A stretch of DNA of 64,000 nt from Eisenbergiella sp900555195 (GTDB lineage Bacteria > Bacillota > Clostridia > Lachnospirales > Lachnospiraceae). Below the pieces are notes generated by a model. That model had not been told where the DNA came from and ran no database searches. It saw nothing but the letters and a program-made list of their open reading frames with translations. Position 1 is the first letter of the stretch. Each line of letters opens with the position of its first letter. Shown here piece by piece: positions 25,815 to 34,574 of the stretch. The stretch lies in assembly GCA_902492555.1 (NCBI GenBank), contig CABUMH010000001.1, positions 76,712 through 140,711 of the forward strand, written 5' to 3'. The translations under genes were made by a program, and so were the position numbers.

Positions 25815-28800
25815 TCAGGAAACAATCTCCTGTTTTCCCCACCGGATACACAGCCGCCCTTCTTCATCTTCCTCTTTCCGCATCAGCATGGACATCAGAT
25901 CATAGTCCACGCCAAATTTCTCATAGACAGAATCCATATCGGCATCTTCTCCCTTCATAAAGCGGTTCAGCTTTTCCTTGGCAAGGATCATCCGCATCAG
26001 GTTGGATTCCAACGTGCCGGCGTAGGTGATAAAATAGATTTCCTTCTGATTTTCGGAGGTATACCGGATGAACCGGAAATAAAACTGGCTCATCTGCGCA
26101 TTGTTGTAATGCAATTCCGGAATGATTACCTTGTCCACGAATTCAAAATTGACGCTGGAAGGCAGGCTCTGCTGGGTGCATAAAAGGATCCCGTTCCGGC
26201 TCTCCTGAAGGGTCTGCTTCAGATTCCGCCTCTGCGCAAAGGACATCTCTCCCGTTACGATAAACAGCGGCCTCTCCGGCAGGTACATCCGGATGGCTTT
26301 TTCATAGGACTTCAATACCGCTTTATGCCGCACGCCGACCGCTACGATCTCATCCTCCCAGCCGGCCGCAAGTTCCACGGCCGTCATTACCTTAACCGGG
26401 ATATCCCCTTCGTACTCTTCCACTGTATCCGGCGCGGCGCTGATACGCAGCAGCAGTACGATCTGCTGGATCAGCTTCATCATGCTGTCCTTCCTGTAGT
26501 TTCCGGTGGAAGTAAAATACCGTTCCCACATGCTGTTAAACTCATCCATGGCTTTCTGGTAAACCGCTCTTTCCTCCGGAGCCAGACGGATCGTATACTG
26601 GTGGATGTTTTCAATATCCTTTCCGGATACTTCGGCAAATGTGCGCGTAATTACTGTCTTATCCAGGATTTCCCGGAGCACATCCGCATTGTAAATATCC
26701 TGTGTCCACTGTTCCTGCCCAAATACGGTGATTTTGCAGGGCAGATGGCTTTCCGTGAACAGCTTATACCCTTTCTTATAGGCCGGGATCGGCATCCCAT
26801 AATATGGATTCTCACTTTCGGACAACCCTGGTTCCCCATCCCTTTTTTTCGAATACTTATATAGAGTTGTTGGCCAAGAAAGCATGTTAACCGAATTGTT
26901 ATACAGCAGTTCCAGCTGGGGGACGAATTCCCGGATGTTGTTCCGGGTGCTTGTCCCCGTCGTCAGAAGCTTCGCCCGGCAGCGCCGGAAGCACGCAAGC
27001 ACCGCCTTTGTCCTCTGGCTGTCCGGATTTACTATCTCATCGCTCTCATCCAGCACCAGCTGTATTTTCTGGCCATGCCGCCTCACCCATCTCTGAATCT
27101 GCTTTTTATATTTCACAACTGTATTCAGTGTCAGAAGGACAAAATCTCCCGGCCGGACTTTCTGCAGGTCTTTCAGCTTCCGCACAAATCTATGGGAAAG
27201 TCCATAAGATGGCAGGACCAGCATCCAGTTATTCCGGATGGAGATCGCGGAAGAAACCACCCAGGTACTGTGCATGTGCTGCTGCTCCATCCGGTACAGC
27301 CCTATGGCAATCCCGGCGAGGGTTTTCCCGCTTCCCTGCTCCCACTGCAGCATTTCGTACTTTTTCTGCAGCATCAGGTTGATGTCATGCCGCTGGATCT
27401 CATTCAGCCTGATCCATTCCATTTTTGTGCGGTCGAACAGGGTGAATTTCTCCAGCCATTTGGCGATCCGCTCTTCCTCTTTCATTTCCGCGAAAGGCGC
27501 TGACTGGCGGTCGTATTCCCTGCACTTCTTCCGAAGCAGTTTTGCATATGGGGGAAATAAATCTGTCTGATGTTTAAAAACCATATGATAGAATGGATGA
27601 TACTGTCCTCCGTTTATCCGGCAGTCCGGCTGATAAAGGCCGAAGTCACGTTTGATTATTTCCTGACGTTCTTTGATCGGATTACAGTTTTGACTTTTTA
27701 AGATTTGTTTGAGACAGGCGAGTACATCTTCTTTTTTGATTTTCTTTTTTTCCCATTCCTGGTATTCCATACCGGGCGGCTTTTTCTGCTTCTTAAACTG
27801 CTGCAGATACGCCACACATTCCACATACCTTTTCCTGGTTGCTGGATGTATTTTGATCTGATAAAGATATTTCTGGGTCTGATAGATAAACGGATCTCCC
27901 GGATCCGCTGTTTCCAGGAAAATACTTGTCCGGTTCCTTTTCTGCCGTTCCCTGGCCGGCCGGAGATAATTTTCATAAAGCAGGCACGCTTCTTTCTTCA
28001 GGTCTGAATCTTCCTGGATGGTCCTTACGCTTTCCTGCGTATAAGAACTTTCCGGCAGCTTCACCCTTTTGCTCTTCTTCTGCCAGAATTGCAGTTTGAC
28101 CGCAAATTTTTCCACCCCATATCCGGAAAACATGGTTTCCGGAAGGTCCGCCTGGCAGAGAAAGGAATACCGTTCTTCCATCAGCCGGATCGCATCCTGA
28201 TCCATAAAGGAATCCGCCAGAAAAGATTCCGGCACGATAACCGCCAGGATTCCCAGCGGGACCAGCATTTCCGCCGCTATCAGACAGTATCCCAGCTGTG
28301 AGGATACTTTCTTGTCCCCGTATTCCCAGGACAGATTGAACGGCGGGTTTCCTACCACGCAGTCGAAAAATACTCCCGGGCAGTATTCCCGGATGTCCTG
28401 ATGCTCCAGATGGGCTTTGGGATACAGGAAACGGGCTATTTTACATGCATCTTCATCCATTTCACAGCCATAAAACTTTTCTTCGCTGGGACAGAAATTG
28501 ATAAAATTCCCCATCCCGCAGGTCAGGTCTGCAATCCTGTCCTCTGTGGTCAGGCCCAGGCTGGAAAGGATCATCCGGCAGTACGCCGGAGGCGTAAAAA
28601 ACTGTCCATCCTCCGCGTCCTTTTTGGCGCGGCTGTATTCCTGGTAGCTGTCATAATCTTTTCTGCTCAGCCCATGCAGGCCGCCTTTGCCGGTATATGC
28701 GTTATAGATCTCCTCCGGCGTAATCTCTGAGCTGGCGGCCTTTTTGCTGCTTACCAGGTACAATGCCTTCGCATTCAGCGTTTTTCTCTGATCCACTGTC

Positions 28801-28829
28801 AGGTTAAGAGCCTGATCCTGATATTTCAT
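25815..28829 (-). CDS. N6-adenine methylase fused to SNF2/DEAD-type helicase
   Basis: 1,004 aa from the ATG after AGAGGAAGAGGAAA; longer starts upstream lack a ribosome binding site. N-terminal third: SAM-dependent methylase with TPPAYCRMILSSLG, motif I IADLTCGMGNFINF (about 100) and motif IV VVGNPPFNLSWEY (about 160), diagnostic of N6-adenine methylases. From about 480: superfamily 2 helicase with MLQWEQGSGKTLAGIAIG (Walker A), LDESDEIVNPDS (DExx-like) and C-terminal helicase motifs. Such fusions are common in large ICEs and phages (anti-restriction or DNA-modification backbone genes). No endonuclease domain seen, so it is not a classical type I/III system. Confidence 0.8.
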   Translation of the reverse strand: MKYQDQALNLTVDQRKTLNAKALYLVSSKKAASSEITPEEIYNAYTGKGGLHGLSRKDYDSYQEYSRAKKDAEDGQFFTPPAYCRMILSSLGLTTEDRIADLTCGMGNFINFCPSEEKFYGCEMDEDACKIARFLYPKAHLEHQDIREYCPGVFFDCVVGNPPFNLSWEYGDKKVSSQLGYCLIAAEMLVPLGILAVIVPESFLADSFMDQDAIRLMEERYSFLCQADLPETMFSGYGVEKFAVKLQFWQKKSKRVKLPESSYTQESVRTIQEDSDLKKEACLLYENYLRPARERQKRNRTSIFLETADPGDPFIYQTQKYLYQIKIHPATRKRYVECVAYLQQFKKQKKPPGMEYQEWEKKKIKKEDVLACLKQILKSQNCNPIKERQEIIKRDFGLYQPDCRINGGQYHPFYHMVFKHQTDLFPPYAKLLRKKCREYDRQSAPFAEMKEEERIAKWLEKFTLFDRTKMEWIRLNEIQRHDINLMLQKKYEMLQWEQGSGKTLAGIAIGLYRMEQQHMHSTWVVSSAISIRNNWMLVLPSYGLSHRFVRKLKDLQKVRPGDFVLLTLNTVVKYKKQIQRWVRRHGQKIQLVLDESDEIVNPDSQRTKAVLACFRRCRAKLLTTGTSTRNNIREFVPQLELLYNNSVNMLSWPTTLYKYSKKRDGEPGLSESENPYYGMPIPAYKKGYKLFTESHLPCKITVFGQEQWTQDIYNADVLREILDKTVITRTFAEVSGKDIENIHQYTIRLAPEERAVYQKAMDEFNSMWERYFTSTGNYRKDSMMKLIQQIVLLLRISAAPDTVEEYEGDIPVKVMTAVELAAGWEDEIVAVGVRHKAVLKSYEKAIRMYLPERPLFIVTGEMSFAQRRNLKQTLQESRNGILLCTQQSLPSSVNFEFVDKVIIPELHYNNAQMSQFYFRFIRYTSENQKEIYFITYAGTLESNLMRMILAKEKLNRFMKGEDADMDSVYEKFGVDYDLMSMLMRKEEDEEGRLCIRWGKQEIVS

Positions 28830-29727
28830 TTTCCTCTTCCTCTTCTTCTGATGTGAGCCCGCTTTCCTGTAATAAATATTCTGCCACAAACTGATCCAGG
28901 AATCTGCCCTCCCGAAAACGGATGTCCACGCGCCCATTTTTATACAGTTTCATTGACTGAACTTTTTTACAATCGGGAAAGGGGATTTCACTGTTCTTCA
29001 GCCTGTACTGAGAAATAACTTCCGCAATGGACAGGGGCAGTCTAAAATCATTCCGTTCATAATGGGCAACGCCTTCCAGAATTGCCGCCATGGGTTCCCA
29101 TAATTTCCATTCGGGAGAACCCAGCCATTCGCTGCAGCTGGCCCCATCTGTAAAAATCAGGCAGCTTCCTCTTTTTTCATATCCCAGCTCTCCCCTGTAA
29201 TTTTTTGCGCTTTTGCGGCATCTGCTTTTCAATTCGTATTCCGCCTGTTCCCGCAGGCTCTTTCCGGAAAACTGCAGAAAAATCTGGTCAACGATTTCCC
29301 CATACTGAAGAATCCTTCTTTCCGCCGGCTTCGTTTCATCCAAATTTCCGTCTGTTCCAGACATGGTATAAGACAAGGCATTGCTGATTTTTTCTTTCTC
29401 AATGGTCACATGGTAACGGGAACTGATTTCATTCACAATCTGACTGATTAATATCCCGTTCAGCTGGTCCAGATGCTCCCGAAGGATTCTGGAAGAGATC
29501 CGTTTTCCCACTCCCAGATAAGGGGACGGTTTCCTTTCCTCATCCGTCTCCGGCAGACATTCCTTCTGCCTGTTACACACACCTTCCCATTCCGAAAGCA
29601 GGGTTGTATAATCCCTGACAGCCGCTTCATATGCCATCTGATTCTGCTCGCAGTATTGGATATCTGATTCGGTCAGCTGCTCCATACCGCAAATCTTTAC
29701 CTCTTCAAATTTTTCCAGGATACTCAT
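28804..29727 (-). CDS. DUF3849/3991-like element protein, unknown
   Basis: 307-aa protein; the start is at the ATG after GGAAAGGAAGAAA. It overlaps the methylase-helicase start by 26 bases. The N-terminus (LEKFEEVKICGMEQLTESD) and the core (KRISSRILREHLDQLNGIL, SRYHVTIEKEKISNALSY) are helical; RLPLSIAEVISQYRLKNSEI follows. No confident family; the family label is a guess from context. The C-terminus is very acidic (TSEEEEEENEISGSGS). Confidence 0.45.
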   Translation of the reverse strand: MSILEKFEEVKICGMEQLTESDIQYCEQNQMAYEAAVRDYTTLLSEWEGVCNRQKECLPETDEERKPSPYLGVGKRISSRILREHLDQLNGILISQIVNEISSRYHVTIEKEKISNALSYTMSGTDGNLDETKPAERRILQYGEIVDQIFLQFSGKSLREQAEYELKSRCRKSAKNYRGELGYEKRGSCLIFTDGASCSEWLGSPEWKLWEPMAAILEGVAHYERNDFRLPLSIAEVISQYRLKNSEIPFPDCKKVQSMKLYKNGRVDIRFREGRFLDQFVAEYLLQESGLTSEEEEEENEISGSGS

Positions 29728-29803
29728 TTTCTTCCTTTCCATAAAAACACTTCCGGCAGACTGTGTTACAGTCTGCCGGCAATCCCTTTTCCTGTTTCTG
29801 ATC

Positions 29804-30067
29804 CTATGCCGCGCATTTTGTGGTCTGATATTCCACAAAACCGGCTAATGAATAGAAATACGGTTCGAGACTGATATGGTAAAACGAATTCTCCGTCTCA
29901 AAGTACACCGCCCTGTCATCCTGTTTCCGGATAGCAACCACTCTGGATGTGCGGTACAGCTTCCCTCCTGTATGTATAATCGCGCACCTGCCAACCGCCA
30001 AAGGTTTCAGCAGGCTTCCCCTTAATACAATACTCCGTTTCTTTTTTTCTGATTTTGACTGTTCCAT
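29804..30067 (-). CDS. Small basic protein, unknown
   Basis: 87 aa beginning MEQSKSEKKKRSIVLRGS after GGGAGAAAAAAGAA. The C-terminal two thirds (AIIHTGGKLYRTSRVVAIRK, then AVYFETENSFYHISL) reads as a small beta-barrel-like domain. Function unknown; part of the backbone operon. Confidence 0.5.
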   Translation of the reverse strand: MEQSKSEKKKRSIVLRGSLLKPLAVGRCAIIHTGGKLYRTSRVVAIRKQDDRAVYFETENSFYHISLEPYFYSLAGFVEYQTTKCAA

Positions 30068-30165
30068 TTCTTTTTTCTCCCTTCGCTGCACATCTGTATT
30101 TTGTGCCAGAGATTCTCTGCTGGAATACAACAGAGAATCCCTGGTTGCTTCTACGTCATAATTTT

Positions 30166-30690
30166 TTACGCCGCATTTTGTAGGGGCCGAAGCACTTTCC
30201 TGATTTGTTCCACATCTTTCCTGATGCGGGACGGGGTGCGTTTCTGCATCTGCGCAATCTCCTTCAGATGATACCCTTTTCCTTTCAGGGACAGGATTTC
30301 CCTCTGCTCTTTCGTAAGCTTTCCGGCGCAGTCCATTAACAGCATCCGCCTCTCCAGCCTTCCGATCCAGTCAACCGGATCCACAAGCCTTTCTGCTGCT
30401 GTCGTGCCTGCGTATTTCTGGTCCAGACTGATCACAGTTCCCTGTCTCTTCTCCCGGTTCAGTTTTTTCCTGTAATTTCCCACACTGGAACGCATGCATC
30501 CCCATGCGATTGTGGAAAACTGGTATCTTCGCAGGTCTTCTTCCGTCCAGTAACGTCTTACCGCGCGCAGATAGCCCGGGATGACCACGTCGTAATATTC
30601 CTCCCGTGACAGCCTGTTTTTCCGCAGGAACCGGTAGACCAGGCCATGATGGAGTGCTGCATACAGCCGCTCTTCATTGGTCAGTTTGAT
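30166..30690 (-). CDS. Sigma-70-like factor with unusual start
   Basis: Sigma-like protein. Region 4 is at the C-terminus (LTKEQREILSLKGKGYHLKE, then IAQMQKRTPSRIRKDVEQI). The only standard in-frame start is a GTG at 30588, but conserved-looking coding sequence continues upstream of it (ERLYAALHHGLVYRFLRKN, SREEYYDVVIPGYLRAVRRY), like other element sigma factors. The frame runs back to an excellent GGAAGGAGGG at 30697-30706 with no ATG/GTG/TTG between; ATC at 30690 sits at ideal spacing, CTG at 30684 is next. So the coordinates assume a non-canonical start. A sequence error removing an ATG is the alternative. Confidence 0.6.
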   Translation of the reverse strand: MKLTNEERLYAALHHGLVYRFLRKNRLSREEYYDVVIPGYLRAVRRYWTEEDLRRYQFSTIAWGCMRSSVGNYRKKLNREKRQGTVISLDQKYAGTTAAERLVDPVDWIGRLERRMLLMDCAGKLTKEQREILSLKGKGYHLKEIAQMQKRTPSRIRKDVEQIRKVLRPLQNAA

Positions 30691-30707
30691 AAGAATCCCT
30701 CCTTCCG

Positions 30708-31520
30708 TCAGGCGGGAAGCGCTTCCCGGTCCCCGTCGATCTCATAGGGCTGGATGTTGCTTCCCCGAAATTCTGCCGTTTCGTACTCGCATCCATCCCC
30801 GGTTTGCTGAAGATTATTAACGCGGTCATCAAGGATCAGCTTCAGCTGCTCTTTGAATTGTCCTGCAAAGGCCCGGATTTTCTCCAGCTCCTCACCGGTA
30901 AAGTCATGGATCAGCTTAAATGTTGCCACGCTATAGGATTCTTTTCCGTTCGGAATCTTCTTCAATCCGATTTCTATTACGCTGCCCCAGGATGTACGTC
31001 TCCTGAAAAGGAATGCCTGTCTAAAAAACTCTTTCCAGGGTTTGAGGCTCGTCGGGGGGAGATTCAGTACCATCGGCATGGAATCCCCGCTCCTTAACAG
31101 ATAAAGGGATCTCATATTTTTACATGCTTTCCCCGATCCGTTTGATGCCGTACCATACTGGTTCAGGGCGCATCCCCTGCATACGCCTCCTGGAGAGCCA
31201 TATCCCATCTTCCCATCTACAGATGAACAGAGCGGCTTTGCATTTTCGTCGTATTCTTCTCCGTCTTCCCAATACACATTAGAGTCATGGTGATGGAGCA
31301 CTACGACTGTAAGCGACTGCTCATAATCGGGATGCTCCGGATCACCAGATGGCAGCTCAAACTGCTGGACGCCACCGGAAGGAATTTTGATCCGCTGGAA
31401 TCCCAGGCTCATACCATCCACATCCGCTCCCAACTCCTCTGCTGAAAATTCTCCCGCTGCTTCCGAGGCATCCATCATAGGGATCAGGAATCTTTCTTCG
31501 TTCATTTCTCTTCTCTGCAT
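30708..31520 (-). CDS. Possible ssDNA-binding zinc protein
   Basis: 270 aa. A Cys-containing loop CSSVDG...GGVCRGCALNQYG...GKACKNMRSLYLL (about residues 97-140) resembles the zinc segment of gp32- or gp2.5-like single-strand DNA-binding proteins of phages and conjugative elements, and the following FKLIHDFTGEELEKIRAFAG block fits an OB-fold C-terminus, but this is inference. Next to DUF932 and upstream of the sigma-like gene in the backbone operon. RBS AAGAGGAAATT. Confidence 0.45.
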   Translation of the reverse strand: MQRREMNEERFLIPMMDASEAAGEFSAEELGADVDGMSLGFQRIKIPSGGVQQFELPSGDPEHPDYEQSLTVVVLHHHDSNVYWEDGEEYDENAKPLCSSVDGKMGYGSPGGVCRGCALNQYGTASNGSGKACKNMRSLYLLRSGDSMPMVLNLPPTSLKPWKEFFRQAFLFRRRTSWGSVIEIGLKKIPNGKESYSVATFKLIHDFTGEELEKIRAFAGQFKEQLKLILDDRVNNLQQTGDGCEYETAEFRGSNIQPYEIDGDREALPA

Positions 31521-31595
31521 AATTTCCTCTTCTTTCCGCCGGATTTCCGGCTTTGTCTTTTATCAGGATGACGTGTTACTGCCTTCATGCTGCGC

Positions 31596-32672
31596 TCAGG
31601 CAGCCACAGCCATCTGGTTGATCATGTTCCACTGTCTGGCAGGCATGGTCAGGATATTGTATCCGGCCGCTTCCAGCTCAGTCGCCCGGTCATAGCTTTC
31701 CACGTCCTGGCTGTAACGAGTCACTGCGTTGGCAAGTCCGTACAGGCTCAGGTCGCTGCTTTCGATCAGGCGCTGAAGCACGCCCGCACTTTCTTCCTTC
31801 GTTATGCCGAACTGACGCCCTGCCAGCCGTACCACTTCGGGTACTTCCGCGGTATTCACAGGAAGCTGTCTGGCTTCCTGCATATGCTCAACGATCCGCG
31901 AAAAGCGTGCCTCATCTACAGCCGCTTTCACAGTATCCTGAACCTTCAAAAGAAACGCCTTATCTTCTGCCTGGATCGTTTTTTCCGAATAAATCTGGAA
32001 ATTTTCGTCTGAACTGACGATACGGCCGATATGCTTTGCCTTCGTCTGCGCGTCATTCACGATCATCCCGTTAGCGCACACCAGCCGATAGATAAGCGGC
32101 TGGATGTTAACGGCTCCCTGGCCGACTTCAGAGTTGCTGATAATCACGCCAGCCTGTACAATATCCCCGGGGACGACCTCCGCCTCCAGACGGGGATTGA
32201 CCGCCTTGATGTACATTTGCCTGTCCGTAAGCTGGCAGCTTTCAATCCTCACCCCTTCGATTCCGCTCAGGATCGGGATTACTATGGCCGCGATATCCAT
32301 GTTGTCAATCCGCTTATACCTGCTGCTTAAGAAGGCCCGCGCCGTGCCTCCCAGCGTCCGCAGCATCCGCTTATCTGATGACTGCGCCAGCCAGGTGTTT
32401 ACGTTATGAGCCAGCAGTTCCGGCTGTTCTTCCTGCATCTTATCATAGTAATCTGCTGGAATTTTCAGGTGGGCTGCGATCTGCCGGTGGGCGATCTGGT
32501 TAATGTCCAGAGGTTCCACAACCTCCCTTCCCTTGTCGTACAGATGCAGGTAAGGCCTTCCGCCATACGCTTCCATCTGCAGGCTTTTGGAATCTACCAG
32601 ATAGTCCTGCTTGATCTCATTCTGCCTCTGAAGTTCTGCAGCAAACTCCTTCAGACTCATCCCTTCTTTCAC
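31596..32672 (-). CDS. DUF932 protein
   Basis: 358-aa phage/plasmid-like protein of the DUF932 family. Typical blocks: PADYYDKMQEEQPELLAHNV, ARAFLSSRYKRIDNMDIA, PQVV-like EVVPGDIVQAGVIISNSEVG, and GAVNIQPLIYRLVCANGM. Members are widespread on conjugative elements and in phages and lack a proven function. The start is at the GTG after GGGAAGTGAAAAT; an ATG four codons in is also plausible. Confidence 0.75.
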   Translation of the reverse strand: MKEGMSLKEFAAELQRQNEIKQDYLVDSKSLQMEAYGGRPYLHLYDKGREVVEPLDINQIAHRQIAAHLKIPADYYDKMQEEQPELLAHNVNTWLAQSSDKRMLRTLGGTARAFLSSRYKRIDNMDIAAIVIPILSGIEGVRIESCQLTDRQMYIKAVNPRLEAEVVPGDIVQAGVIISNSEVGQGAVNIQPLIYRLVCANGMIVNDAQTKAKHIGRIVSSDENFQIYSEKTIQAEDKAFLLKVQDTVKAAVDEARFSRIVEHMQEARQLPVNTAEVPEVVRLAGRQFGITKEESAGVLQRLIESSDLSLYGLANAVTRYSQDVESYDRATELEAAGYNILTMPARQWNMINQMAVAA

Positions 32673-32698
32673 ATTTTCACTTCCCTTCTCCGATTCTT

Positions 32699-33505
32699 CT
32701 ACCAGGAAATCAGAATGCCATTCACTTCCGTCTGGGCACTCAGGCCATTTCCTTCCAGTACCTGCACCAGCCTTTCCCAGTAAACTTTCTCCGGGAATCC
32801 AGGCAGGTTTGCCACAACGTTTTCCTTATCATCCTGCCTTACTGTGATATCGCCATTCTCCCGGATCATAAGCCTGTTATGTCCTTTGGAAGCCAGGTCC
32901 GCAATCGTCTCTTCCATGACCTTCCTTCCCTGCAGTTCAAACCATACCTGCGGATCCACGGGTTCCCTGTTCTCCAGCTCTTCCCCGCCTGCCTCCTGGG
33001 ACAGCGGGACTATTTTCACCAGGTCACAGCAGATGTTGGCATGTGTATCAATGTGCACATCCCCATGGTCATACTCCGGTACGCCATACAAGCGGATGCG
33101 TCCGACTCCTCCAGCAATGGCCAGCTCGGCAGGCGCCTTTTCGCACCACTCCCAGGTTGCCTTTGGATACAGCACATGCAGATAGGCCGAGATCCGATGA
33201 TTGACATGGCGCAGGAGAAGCTGTTTGGCCTCCAGTTCCGTTGTTGGCTTCTGAAGTTTCTGCTCCTGTCGCTCCATCTCCTTCTGCAGGCTGTTGATCT
33301 GAAGCTTCCTTAACTGCCGTTCTCTGCGCCTTTTGGCCTGATTCATATATGGAATCAGAAGCAGCAGGACAATCCAATTCCCCCAGAGGGCAAATACAGC
33401 CAATAAAAGTCCCGTCTGCCAGGGCCCGCGCACCAACGCCAAAATGACGATTACCGCACCGATCAGAATGCTGATGCTGCCCATAAGAGCCTTCATGTTT
33501 TTCAT
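32699..33505 (-). CDS. Membrane-anchored protein, first gene of backbone operon
   Basis: 268 aa. Two membrane helices at the N-terminus (SISILIGAVIVILALVRG, LLLAVFALWGNWIVLLLLIP), then a coiled coil (about 62-100: QINSLQKEMERQEQKLQKPT), then a soluble domain with HGDVHIDTHANICCDLVKIV. No family recognised. It is the first gene behind the leader/attenuator at 33543-33659 and so begins the long reverse operon down to about 20.7 kb. Confidence 0.6.
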   Translation of the reverse strand: MKNMKALMGSISILIGAVIVILALVRGPWQTGLLLAVFALWGNWIVLLLLIPYMNQAKRRRERQLRKLQINSLQKEMERQEQKLQKPTTELEAKQLLLRHVNHRISAYLHVLYPKATWEWCEKAPAELAIAGGVGRIRLYGVPEYDHGDVHIDTHANICCDLVKIVPLSQEAGGEELENREPVDPQVWFELQGRKVMEETIADLASKGHNRLMIRENGDITVRQDDKENVVANLPGFPEKVYWERLVQVLEGNGLSAQTEVNGILISW

Positions 33506-33542
33506 TCCTTCTTTTCATCCTTTCTTTGTCCAGTTTACAAAA

Positions 33543-33659
33543 TCATTTCCTGCCATTTGGCAGACTTTCCAGGCACAAAAAAAGAACCGTACCGATCTTT
33601 TTCTGACCTGGTACGGTTCCCGCCTGCCGGAATACTCCGGTTTTGTGGTACTGCGTCAT
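33543..33659 (-). CDS. Possible leader peptide in attenuator
   Basis: 38-aa ORF starting MTQYHKTGVFRQAG, directly after AAAGGAGGA (spacing is very short). It overlaps a terminator hairpin at 33577-33620 and stops 37 bases before the first backbone gene, an arrangement expected of a translated attenuator leader. Composition gives no single rare-codon run. It may be chance. Confidence 0.3.
   Translation of the reverse strand: MTQYHKTGVFRQAGTVPGQKKIGTVLFLCLESLPNGRK
33577..33620 (-). terminator. Intrinsic terminator in backbone operon leader
   Basis: Reverse-strand stem GAACCGTACC / GGTACGGTTC followed by TTTTTTT, located upstream of the first backbone gene start (33505) rather than after a gene, so it probably attenuates the operon. 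Confidence 0.7.
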
Positions 33660-33687
33660 TCCTCCTTTTATTCTGACGTATCTATAA

Positions 33688-33740
33688 TAAAAAAGTGCCA
33701 GAATATGACTGGCCGTTTGGGCACAGTATACCTGACACTT
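33688..33740 (-). terminator. Terminator of radical-SAM peptide operon
   Basis: Reverse-strand stem AAGTGTCAG / CTGGCACTT (one G-U pair) followed by TTTTTATT, about 160 bases after the last gene of the operon. Confidence 0.6.
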
Positions 33741-33742
33741 TG

Positions 33743-33826
33743 TTTACAAAATTTACAGCGTGTACAATGATAGCCGAGCAACTCATGCATATCTAAAATG
33801 TACAGAAATCAATTTACAGTTTTACA
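33743..33826. repeat. Cluster of T(T/G)TACA hexamers
   Basis: Six copies of TTTACA or TGTACA in 84 bp; the first three are exactly 9 bp apart (33743, 33752, 33761), the last two 8 bp apart (33813, 33821). May be binding sites, or a transposon end, at the edge of the AT-rich island. Confidence 0.5.
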
Positions 33827-33898
33827 ATACCACTCTGAAGTGTGGTTGTCAATTTTTTTATCGACGATAAATACGATTTTAACTTTTCTGAATGTCAT

Positions 33899-34558
33899 TC
33901 AATCATTCATCTGAATTTCCTTCACCAGTTTTTTATAAAATGCGCAACCAAAAATATACGTAATAACATCTTCTAATGTCTTATATGCAAAAGGAATACC
34001 TTTATCCTGTATTTGTATACATGGTAATACACACTTCCATCGGCTAAATTTTACTGTTTGTTCTGTAGATAATGTCATAAATAAATTTTCATCATCAAGA
34101 CATATTATTTCCAAAGGTTCAATATAACAATCAAAACTTTTAATTGCTGGAATTGGCATATTACAATCTAATGCAACACGATGCAATGCGCATCTTCCAT
34201 AAACCCCATCCTGGTAGTACAGAACACATCTATCTTCTACTGTCGTTAATTTATACTCTTTACAGTTAATTTCTCCGTTTTCTATTTTTTCCTTTTGTAA
34301 TGACGATATATATTTATATGTAAGAGGTAAAAACTTTGCTGCTTTTCTTAGATTATCAGGAGTACATATACCTCCACCGTCACAGCAAGTTGTTTTACAA
34401 TCCTCTGAGCATTTCCATCTCACCGTCGTAAATGCACTCATATCTACTATTACATTGTCTATTTTCTTTTTTTTGATGGAATCCATATAAGATATTACTT
34501 CTTCAGGTTTCAAAACCAAATTCTCATAATTTTCCATAGTATCTCTGTAATATTTCAT
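33899..34558 (-). CDS. Cys-rich DUF3109-like protein of RiPP operon
   Basis: 219 aa. Cys motifs at about residues 50-66 (WKCSEDCKTTCCDGGGIC) and about 110-145 (DRCVLYYQDGVYGRCALHR, then IKSFDCYIEPLEI) match the pattern of DUF3109 and related CxxCxxxxCC/YkgJ-like proteins, thought to bind metal or an Fe-S cluster. A further CVLPC pair lies near 177. It is the last gene of the operon, 16 bases after the peptidase gene. Inferred role: second redox or metal-dependent modification of the peptide, or accessory to the radical SAM enzyme. Confidence 0.6.
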   Translation of the reverse strand: MKYYRDTMENYENLVLKPEEVISYMDSIKKKKIDNVIVDMSAFTTVRWKCSEDCKTTCCDGGGICTPDNLRKAAKFLPLTYKYISSLQKEKIENGEINCKEYKLTTVEDRCVLYYQDGVYGRCALHRVALDCNMPIPAIKSFDCYIEPLEIICLDDENLFMTLSTEQTVKFSRWKCVLPCIQIQDKGIPFAYKTLEDVITYIFGCAFYKKLVKEIQMND

Positions 34559-34574
34559 TATTATCCTCCGTTAA

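Larger units (their letters stand above)
33506..33898. promoter_or_regulatory. Junction region: leader, two terminators, TTTACA repeats
   Basis: 393 bp between the backbone operon and the AT-rich cargo island. It holds, from left to right, a hairpin terminator in the backbone leader, a short leader ORF with AAAGGAGGA, a second terminator that ends the cargo operon, and a cluster of T(T/G)TACA hexamers at 33743, 33752, 33761, 33799, 33813 and 33821. Base composition changes from mixed to AT-rich here. Confidence 0.6.
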
